7,096 nt of DNA from Thermodesulfovibrionales bacterium (lineage in GTDB: Bacteria > Nitrospirota > Thermodesulfovibrionia > Thermodesulfovibrionales > Dissulfurispiraceae). Location: assembly GCA_021129835.1 (NCBI GenBank), contig JAJOKM010000024.1:1-7096 (forward strand), in the 5' to 3' direction. Both the position numbers and the translations under genes were made by a program. The notes beneath the pieces are model-generated. The model was not told the DNA's origin, did no database searches, and saw only the letters and a list, made by a program, of their open reading frames with translations. This document shows, piece by piece, positions 1-4,445 of the stretch. How positions within the stretch are numbered: position 1 is the stretch's first letter; each line of letters starts with the position of its first letter.

Positions 1-19
1 CCCGACAAGCGGGAATGAC
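1..19. repeat. Fragment of a GTCATTCCCGC-type dispersed repeat
   Basis: The reverse complement of this stretch begins GTCATTCCCGC and ends TTGTCGGG. This matches the look of short intergenic repeats scattered through many Nitrospirota and deltaproteobacterial genomes. It contains a small CCCG/CGGG inverted repeat. It is cut by the window edge, so its full extent is unknown. The assignment rests on remembered appearance, not on a search. Confidence 0.4.
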
Positions 20-129
20 AAACAAGGCTATTTCCCATACTTTTGCAAGAGGCTCAGATTCTGAGACAAATAGATCTCATAGGATATTTAAGTCTGGATA
101 TTCCGAGGTGAATAGAGAAGGGCAGATCC

Positions 130-168
130 ATGCCAAATACTGATGCTTACCGAGACCAATTAGACTAA
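130..168 (+). other. Possible 12-codon leader ORF ahead of pstC
   Basis: An ATG at 130 opens a 12-codon frame (MPNTDAYRDQLD) that stops with TAA at 166-168, four bases before the pstC ATG. A purine-rich GAAGGG at 117-122 sits seven bases upstream of this ATG, which is good Shine-Dalgarno spacing. pstC itself has no visible ribosome binding site. The arrangement would allow translational coupling or a small regulatory leader. An ORF this short can easily arise by chance, so the call is weak. The rest of 20-172 shows no recognisable gene and no convincing Pho box. Confidence 0.2.
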
Positions 169-172
169 ACTT

Positions 173-1060
173 ATGAAAAGGGAACTCAAAGAGAACATAA
201 TCAGAAATTTTTTTTTCTTCCTCGCCTCGTTATCTATCTTTTGTCTTGTCGGAATTGCAGTAGTCTTGATAAAGGAGGGGCTGCCTATTTTAGAGGAAGT
301 CACTCTGGGGGAATTTATATTTGGAGAGATATGGTCCCCCATTTTTGAGCCACCGGCATTCGGGATTTTTCCTATAATTATAGGCGGTCTTGCAGTTGTT
401 TTTGGGGCATTAACAATAGCTGTGCCTTTCGGGGTAGCCGCCGCAATCTATATTTCTGAAGTAGCACATCCTAAAGAAAAAGAGATTGTAAAGCCAACAG
501 TAGAAGTCCTTGCCACTATCCCTTCTATAGTTTATGGTTTCTTTGGATTGGTCTTTATGGCTCCTCTTGTGAGAGATACCTTTGATATCCCTGTGGGCTT
601 GAATGTCTTTACCGCGTCTATCGTCCTGGGTATAATGGCAATTCCTATCATAGCCAGCATCTCAGAGGACGCCATAGCCTCGATCCCTAATAGTATCAAG
701 GAGGCTTCTTATGCCCTGGGGGCGGGCAGGTGGGAGACGATTATAGGGGTAATTATCCCCACAGCAGTTGGCGGTATAAGCACAGCCGTTATTCTGGGTT
801 TTGGCAGGGTTATTGGCGAGACGATGACTGTTGCCTTGGTTGCTGGCGGGGCAGCAATTATACCTACTTCTATCTTTGACCCCGTGCGGCCAATGACTGC
901 TACTATCGCTGCCGAGATGGGAGAAGCCGCAATAGGGAGTCCTCACTATTTTGCCCTTTTCGGCATTGCTTCCATTCTCTTTGGAATCACTTTGACTACT
1001 AATATAATTGCAGATATTCTGCTCCATAGGTTCAGGAGAAAACTAACAGGAGAGAGTTAG
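173..1060 (+). CDS. pstC: Phosphate ABC transporter permease PstC
   Basis: Inner-membrane permease subunit of the PstSCAB high-affinity phosphate importer; it pairs with PstA to form the channel driven by PstB. The 295-residue product has about six hydrophobic segments, roughly at residues 11-33, 64-92, 112-132, 144-166, 200-225 and 259-282. The cytoplasmic EAA loop that contacts the ATPase is clear at 177-200 (EASYALGAGRW, then IPTAVGG). The PstC signature RVIGET lies at 212-217; its Arg and Glu match residues known to matter for transport in the E. coli protein. The ATG at 173 is chosen because an in-frame TAG lies just upstream at 161-163. No Shine-Dalgarno is visible there. Codons 12-15 contain a run of nine T. 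pstA follows after one base, so the two are cotranscribed. No pstS is seen in the 172 bases upstream. Confidence 0.96.
   Translation: MKRELKENIIRNFFFFLASLSIFCLVGIAVVLIKEGLPILEEVTLGEFIFGEIWSPIFEPPAFGIFPIIIGGLAVVFGALTIAVPFGVAAAIYISEVAHPKEKEIVKPTVEVLATIPSIVYGFFGLVFMAPLVRDTFDIPVGLNVFTASIVLGIMAIPIIASISEDAIASIPNSIKEASYALGAGRWETIIGVIIPTAVGGISTAVILGFGRVIGETMTVALVAGGAAIIPTSIFDPVRPMTATIAAEMGEAAIGSPHYFALFGIASILFGITLTTNIIADILLHRFRRKLTGES
1048..1053 (+). promoter_or_regulatory. Ribosome binding site of pstA
   Basis: AGGAGA inside the last codons of pstC, eight bases before the pstA ATG. It supports the start at 1062 and translation coupled to pstC. Confidence 0.8.
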
Positions 1061-1061
1061 C

Positions 1062-1916
1062 ATGAAAGCAAGGAAAATTAAAGAGCTTATCAGTTTTACG
1101 ATATTAAGGTTAGCTACAGTAGCTGTCTTGTTAGCACTTTTTATAATCCTTCATTTCATTACGAGTGAAGGAATAAGGGTGATTAATTGGGAATTCCTGA
1201 CCGAGGGACCGAGGGATATGGCGAGGGCAGGCGGAATTTTCCCTGCTATCTTAGGGACATTTTATACCGTTGTTGGCACCATGGCCATTGTGCTGCCTTT
1301 AGGAGTCGGAGCATCAATATATCTGACCGAATATGCAACCCAGGGAAGGGTTATAAGGGCGCTCCGCGTAGGGATAAATAACCTTGCCGGGGTTCCATCG
1401 GTAGTCTTTGGGCTCTTTGGGTTTACGGTCTTTGTGGTCTTTTTCGGTTTTGGCGCCTCGATCCTCTCGATCTGCCTTACAATGGCGGTATTGACGCTCC
1501 CTATAATTATTCGTTCATCCGAAGAGGCATTGAAGGCTATCCCGCAATCTTTTCGTGAGGCATCACTCGCCCTTGGGGCGACGAAGTGGCAGACTATTTA
1601 CAAGGTTGTTCTGCCCCATGCCTTTTCAGGGATATCGACAGGTTCAATATTGGGCGCCTCAAATGCCGCTGGTGAGACCGCCCCCATACTCTTTGTGGGG
1701 GCAACATTTTTTATGCTGCACCTTCCGGATTCGATCTTCGATGAGACGATGCTGCTCTCTTTTCATATTTATGCATTATTAACGGAAGGTATATTTCCTC
1801 ACTATCAAATCCCTATTGCTTACGGTACGGCATTAGTTCTAATCACCCTCATCTTAAGTGTAAACTTAGTAGCGATTGTCATCCGTAACCGTATAAGAAA
1901 GAAGAAGAAGTGGTAG
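1062..1916 (+). CDS. pstA: Phosphate ABC transporter permease PstA
   Basis: Second membrane subunit of the phosphate importer, partner of PstC. The 284-residue product starts with a transmembrane helix at about 14-34 and has further hydrophobic segments near 58-90, 109-128, 130-150 and 257-275. The EAA loop for docking the ATPase is at 166-191 (EASLALGATKW, then LPHAFSGI). The family motif AAGETAP is at 202-208. The residue before it is Asn201, where I expect Arg in most PstA proteins (SRAAGETAP). The protein ends in a basic tail, KKKKW. The start is supported by AGGAGA at 1048-1053 and by the one-base gap after pstC. In most genomes pstB follows directly, but here a repeat-bearing gap of about 220 bases leads to phoU. 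The reading frame is intact, and expression presumably comes from a promoter upstream of pstC. Confidence 0.95.
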   Translation: MKARKIKELISFTILRLATVAVLLALFIILHFITSEGIRVINWEFLTEGPRDMARAGGIFPAILGTFYTVVGTMAIVLPLGVGASIYLTEYATQGRVIRALRVGINNLAGVPSVVFGLFGFTVFVVFFGFGASILSICLTMAVLTLPIIIRSSEEALKAIPQSFREASLALGATKWQTIYKVVLPHAFSGISTGSILGASNAAGETAPILFVGATFFMLHLPDSIFDETMLLSFHIYALLTEGIFPHYQIPIAYGTALVLITLILSVNLVAIVIRNRIRKKKKW

Positions 1917-1994
1917 CGCTTAGACAAAAGCAGTGATGATCAAAGCAGATGCTAAGAGCGGTGTCCAAGTGTTTGAGTTGCTATGAACGGTCAC

Positions 1995-2034
1995 AACCTT
2001 GAACCTTGAACCTTGAACCTTGAACCTTGAACCT
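1995..2034 (+). repeat. Tandem 7-bp repeat, AACCTTG x 5.7
   Basis: Five perfect copies of AACCTTG run from 1995 to 2029, followed by a partial AACCT. On the other strand this reads as CAAGGTT, a type of heptamer array known as scattered intergenic repeats in several bacterial groups. It sits where pstB would normally be. The preceding stretch 1917-1994 contains only a weak imperfect inverted repeat (CGCTTAG near 1917, CTAAGAGCG near 1952) and no terminator with a U-tract. Confidence 0.95.
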
Positions 2035-2047
2035 GAGTAGTTACAAT
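2031..2047 (+). repeat. 17-bp dispersed motif, copy 1
   Basis: ACCTGAGTAGTTACAAT is identical to 2982-2998. The copy joins the end of the AACCTTG array on its left and leads into the phoU promoter on its right. An exact 17-base match twice within a kilobase is unlikely by chance. Confidence 0.85.
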
Positions 2048-2052
2048 AAATG

Positions 2053-2081
2053 TTGATTAAAGATTGATAAGCTGTTATAAT
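2053..2081 (+). promoter_or_regulatory. Sigma70-type promoter of phoU
   Basis: TTGATT at 2053-2058 is separated by exactly 17 bases from a perfect TATAAT at 2076-2081. Transcription would begin near 2088, giving a leader of about 50 bases before the phoU start. It shows that phoU can be transcribed independently of pstC-pstA. I see no obvious Pho-box-like direct repeat over the -35. Confidence 0.72.
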
Positions 2082-2126
2082 TCGTGTAATCTTCCCTGAA
2101 AGACTTGCGGTAAGATTATAGTATAT

Positions 2127-2132
2127 GGAGGT
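2127..2132 (+). promoter_or_regulatory. Ribosome binding site that decides the phoU start
   Basis: GGAGGT is the only strong Shine-Dalgarno near phoU. It overlaps the in-frame ATG at 2125, so it cannot serve that codon. It lies seven bases before an in-frame GTG at 2140, which is therefore the likely start. Confidence 0.75.
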
Positions 2133-2139
2133 CTTGATA

Positions 2140-2802
2140 GTGACTACCTTCGAAGAAGAGTTAATGAGACTCAAGGAAAAGGTTCTGAAAGTGGGCGCGC
2201 TTGTAGAAAGGGCTATCAAGGACTCTGTTAAATCTATTATAGAAAGAGACGACACCATTGCAAAAGGCGTTATAGAAAGAGACCGCCAGATAAATGAACT
2301 TGATATCGAGATAGACGAAGAATGCATTCGCCTCATTGCAAGAAGGCAGCCGACGGCTGTGGATTTAAGGTTTATTATAACCACTATAAAGATGATTGCC
2401 GACCTCGAAAGGATGGGGGATCACGCAGTTAATGTTGCTGAAAGGGCACTGGAACTTAACAAGGAGCCTATGATGAAGCCTTATGCCGACATATCACAAA
2501 TGGGGCGAATTTCATTAGGGATGACAAGAGATTCCCTTGATGCCTTTGTAAACAGGGACAAAAGGTTGGCAATGGATGTGATAATCAGGGACGACGAGAT
2601 AGATGACCTGAGGCATGAAGTATTAAGAGAACTCCTTTTCTTTATGATACAAGACCCAACAACAGCATGTAGAGCGATGAAGATGAGCTTTGTCGCACAA
2701 TACCTTGAACGCATTGCAGACCATGCCACAAATATATCTGAAATGGTTATTTATCTTGCAGAGGGGAAGATTATAAGACACATGACATTGCCAAAAGAGT
2801 AG
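2140..2802 (+). CDS. phoU: Phosphate signalling protein PhoU
   Basis: Cytoplasmic regulator that links the Pst transporter to the PhoR/PhoB two-component system and restrains phosphate uptake when phosphate is plentiful. From the GTG at 2140 the product is 220 residues (MTTFEEELMRLKEK...), the usual PhoU length and N-terminus. An in-frame ATG at 2125 would add five residues but has no usable ribosome binding site. The protein is all-helical with the two-fold PhoU repeat. The metal-binding helix motif appears twice, as DLERMGDHA at about 88-96 and YLERIADHA at about 188-196, counted from the GTG. It follows pstA but has its own promoter at 2053-2081, and pstB is missing between them. Whether a PhoR/PhoB pair lies nearby cannot be seen. 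No GC-rich terminator follows; only an A6...T6 pairing at 2809-2837 is present. Confidence 0.95.
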   Translation: MTTFEEELMRLKEKVLKVGALVERAIKDSVKSIIERDDTIAKGVIERDRQINELDIEIDEECIRLIARRQPTAVDLRFIITTIKMIADLERMGDHAVNVAERALELNKEPMMKPYADISQMGRISLGMTRDSLDAFVNRDKRLAMDVIIRDDEIDDLRHEVLRELLFFMIQDPTTACRAMKMSFVAQYLERIADHATNISEMVIYLAEGKIIRHMTLPKE

Positions 2803-2844
2803 CCCAGCAAAAAATCCGACAAAAGATCACATTTTTTCGTCTTC

Positions 2845-2873
2845 TTGACAGAGAGAATGCTGAAGTGTTAAAG
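2845..2873 (+). promoter_or_regulatory. Candidate promoter for rpsU
   Basis: A perfect TTGACA at 2845-2850 is followed after 17 bases by TTAAAG at 2868-2873, a poor -10 element. If used, it gives rpsU a leader of about 150 bases that contains the fold-back repeat. A TAAAAT at 3004-3009 is a second possible -10, but it has no good -35. Confidence 0.45.
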
Positions 2874-2883
2874 TAACCACTCC

Positions 2884-2984
2884 GGTAGATTAGACTGAAG
2901 GGGATTAGGCTTTAAATTAGGCTGAAGGTAGATAGGCTAAAAGACTGTTAGGTTCAAACCCTTCAGTCTAACAGCCTATCTACC
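2884..2984 (+). repeat. Mosaic fold-back repeat upstream of rpsU
   Basis: This stretch is built from variants of a few words (GGTAGAT, TAGACTG, AGGCTG, GAAGG). Arms at 2927-2947 and 2964-2984 pair over 18 of 21 positions, with the mismatched three in the middle. A second pairing is possible between TAGACTGAAGGG at 2891-2902 and its exact complement at 2959-2970, so two hairpins compete for the same right arm. ATTAGGCT is directly repeated at 2904-2911 and 2916-2923. It resembles degenerate heptamer repeats in other genomes. It would be transcribed as the rpsU leader if the promoter at 2845 is used. Confidence 0.8.
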
Positions 2985-2998
2985 TGAGTAGTTACAAT
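2982..2998 (+). repeat. 17-bp dispersed motif, copy 2
   Basis: Identical to 2031-2047. Here its first three bases form the end of the fold-back arm, and its last bases run into a TTACAA-TTA-TTGTAA inverted repeat at 2992-3006. That palindrome looks operator-like, but half of it comes from the repeat. The copy ends 36 bases before the rpsU start. Confidence 0.85.
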
Positions 2999-3020
2999 TA
3001 TTGTAAAATTTCAAATAGAG

Positions 3021-3029
3021 AGAGGTGAT
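3021..3029 (+). promoter_or_regulatory. Ribosome binding site of rpsU
   Basis: AGAGGTGAT is nearly a full complement of the 16S rRNA 3' end and selects the GTG at 3035. The same GAGGTGAT occurs before the NIF3-like gene at 3346-3353. Confidence 0.8.
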
Positions 3030-3034
3030 TCTGA

Positions 3035-3241
3035 GTGTCATCAGTAAAGGTAAGAGATATAGAGTCTTTTGAGTCAGCCCTCAGGCACTTTAAAAAGAAG
3101 TGTGAACGCGAAGGTATACTTTCAGAGGTAAAAAAGAGGGAATATTACGAGAAGCCAAGCATCAAAAAAAATAGAAAGATCTTGGCCGCTCGTAAAAAGG
3201 GTATTAAACGGACAAGAGTAGTTTTTTCGAGATCGAGATAA
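3035..3241 (+). CDS. rpsU: 30S ribosomal protein S21
   Basis: Small, very basic protein of the 30S subunit that lies near the 16S rRNA 3' end and helps initiation on mRNAs. The 68-residue product matches S21 along its length. The VKVRDIESFESALRHFKKKC part aligns with the E. coli VKV..E.FD.ALRRFKR.C start, and REYYEKPS with REFYEKPT. It ends in an Arg/Lys-rich tail. The GTG start is set by the strong Shine-Dalgarno at 3021-3029. It stands alone, flanked by repeat DNA upstream and a strong hairpin downstream, not in an rpsU-dnaG-rpoD operon as in E. coli. A run of eight A lies in the coding region at 3164-3171. Confidence 0.95.
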   Translation: MSSVKVRDIESFESALRHFKKKCEREGILSEVKKREYYEKPSIKKNRKILAARKKGIKRTRVVFSRSR

Positions 3242-3247
3242 TTATAA

Positions 3248-3283
3248 GTCCCCAGCAAAAATCTTTGGGTTTTTGCTGGGGAC
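3248..3283 (+). terminator. Strong hairpin after rpsU, likely terminator
   Basis: GTCCCCAGCAAAAA at 3248-3261 pairs perfectly with TTTTTGCTGGGGAC at 3270-3283, a 14-bp stem with an eight-base loop (TCTTTGGG), starting seven bases after the rpsU stop. There is no T-run after the stem; the five T are in the stem itself. It may act as a terminator or as a 3'-end RNA stabiliser. Confidence 0.65.
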
Positions 3284-3358
3284 ACACCGCTTCCGAAAAC
3301 TGAATTTCCGAAAAAAGAACCACAACTCATACACTCATTGTTATCGAGGTGATTTGTT

Positions 3359-4342
3359 ATGAATCTATCCGCGCTTTATAAAAAGGCAATATCTATAGGG
3401 ATAGAAAGCGACCCCAGAGGAAAAGATTTAGTAATAAGAGAGATAGAGAGACAAAAAAAGGAGTACGAAAAACTTAGGGACAGAGAAAAAGAGACCTTTG
3501 ATATAGAGAGACTCGAAAATCCTTACCCAGACTCAAGAATACTCTACGGCAAAGGAGATGAAGAGATCAAGACAATCTTCGCCGGAATCGATATAGAGGT
3601 AGGAGAGGTTCTTTTAGCAGAGACATTGCGAAACAAAAATATCTCTATAGACCTTTTACTCTCCCACCATCCAGAAGGGAGGGCATATGCCAACCTTTAT
3701 TCAGTTATGCATATGCAGGCGGACATACTGCATAAATTTGGTGTTCCCATAAGCATAGCAGAAGACCTCTTAGAAGAAAGAATAAGAGAGGTAGAACGAA
3801 AGTTGATGCCCGCAAATCATGCAAGGGCAGTTGATGCTGCAAGGCTCCTAAACATTCCGTTTATCTGTCTGCATGCTCCATCTGACAACATGGCAGCTTC
3901 GTATCTGCAAAGGCTATTTGATGAAAGAGAGCCTTATACCGTTGATGATATCGTTGAGTTGTTAAGAGAGCTGCCAGAATACAGAGAAGCAGAGAAGAAC
4001 ACTGGAGGCCCTAAAATATTAGCAGGTTCAAAAAACAGAAAGAGCGGCAAGATCTTTGTTGACATGACAGGCGGAACAGAAGGGTCAAAGGAGATTTTTC
4101 GGAACCTTTCACTTAGTGGCATAAGCACTATTGTTGCGATGCATCTAAGCGAAGACCATTGGAAAGAGGCCAAAAAAAATCATCTCAATGTCGTGATAGC
4201 CGGACATATAGCCAGTGACAATCTTGGATTGAACCTCCTCTTTGATCGTATAACTACAGACGACCCGCTGACAATTCTCGAATGTTCTGGTTTTAGAAGG
4301 TTTTCAGATAGAAAGACGTCCTATAAAGCTCAGGATGTCTGA
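3359..4342 (+). CDS. NIF3/DUF34 family metal-binding protein, long form
   Basis: Member of the NIF3-like (YbgI, DUF34) family, widespread proteins with a dinuclear metal site. Their true reaction is not firmly known; some databases name them GTP cyclohydrolase I type 2. The 327-residue product has an N-terminal extension of about 70 residues with a conserved-looking DPRGK (18-22) and NPYPDSRILYG (54-64). The NIF3 core then carries SHHPEGRA at 102-109, HAPSDN at 172-177 and GHIASDN at 282-288. His103/His104, His172, Asp176 and His283 are likely metal ligands. Asp287 stands where many family members have Glu. The ATG is supported by GAGGTGAT at 3346-3353. The gene follows the rpsU hairpin and is separated from ubiD by a fold-back repeat. 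The 75 bases upstream hold two TTCCGAAAA copies (3291, 3306) but no clear promoter. Family assignment is secure; the role is unknown. Confidence 0.88.
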   Translation: MNLSALYKKAISIGIESDPRGKDLVIREIERQKKEYEKLRDREKETFDIERLENPYPDSRILYGKGDEEIKTIFAGIDIEVGEVLLAETLRNKNISIDLLLSHHPEGRAYANLYSVMHMQADILHKFGVPISIAEDLLEERIREVERKLMPANHARAVDAARLLNIPFICLHAPSDNMAASYLQRLFDEREPYTVDDIVELLRELPEYREAEKNTGGPKILAGSKNRKSGKIFVDMTGGTEGSKEIFRNLSLSGISTIVAMHLSEDHWKEAKKNHLNVVIAGHIASDNLGLNLLFDRITTDDPLTILECSGFRRFSDRKTSYKAQDV

Positions 4343-4415
4343 TTACACCGATTAAAAGGCAGATTACACCGATTTCTGAAAAACCCAGAAATCTCGGATC
4401 GGAATTTATGTAATC
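4341..4415 (+). repeat. GATTACACCGATT direct and fold-back repeat
   Basis: GATTACACCGATT occurs at 4341-4353 and again at 4362-4374, a 21-base period. The second copy folds: GATTTCTG at 4371-4378 pairs with CAGAAATC at 4386-4393, extended by CCG/CGG with a bulge and by GATTAC (4362-4367) with GTAATC (4410-4415). The first GA of the repeat completes the TGA stop of the upstream gene. Similar GATTACAC.GATT units are known as scattered repeats in several phyla. No T-tract follows directly, so it is not a standard terminator. Confidence 0.85.
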
Positions 4416-4445
4416 GGGTAGTTTTTATGGCTGAAAAGTGATGCA

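Noticed and set aside
3..143. Open frame at the window start, possibly the 3' end of pstS
   Set aside because: The 46 codons do not resemble the end of a phosphate-binding protein, and the frame begins inside a dispersed repeat.
662..1027. 121-codon ORF on the minus strand inside pstC
   Set aside because: Shadow of pstC codon use, with no recognisable protein.
1917..1994. Remnant of pstB or a tRNA in the pstA-phoU gap
   Set aside because: No Walker or ABC signature motif in any frame, and no cloverleaf can be drawn.
1995..2034. CRISPR array
   Set aside because: The units are contiguous 7-mers with no spacers, and no cas genes are present.
1920..2384. 154-codon ORF on the minus strand spanning the heptamer array
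   Set aside because: It is antisense to phoU and its lower part is translated repeat; the protein is Ser/Ile-rich low complexity with no family resemblance.
2809..2837. Terminator after phoU formed by A6...T6
   Set aside because: The stem is A/T only with a 15-base loop, too weak to call.
4172..4179. A8 run in the NIF3-like gene (also at 3164-3171 in rpsU) as a phase-variation tract
   Set aside because: Length eight in Lys-rich AT-leaning coding sequence is expected; both frames are intact.
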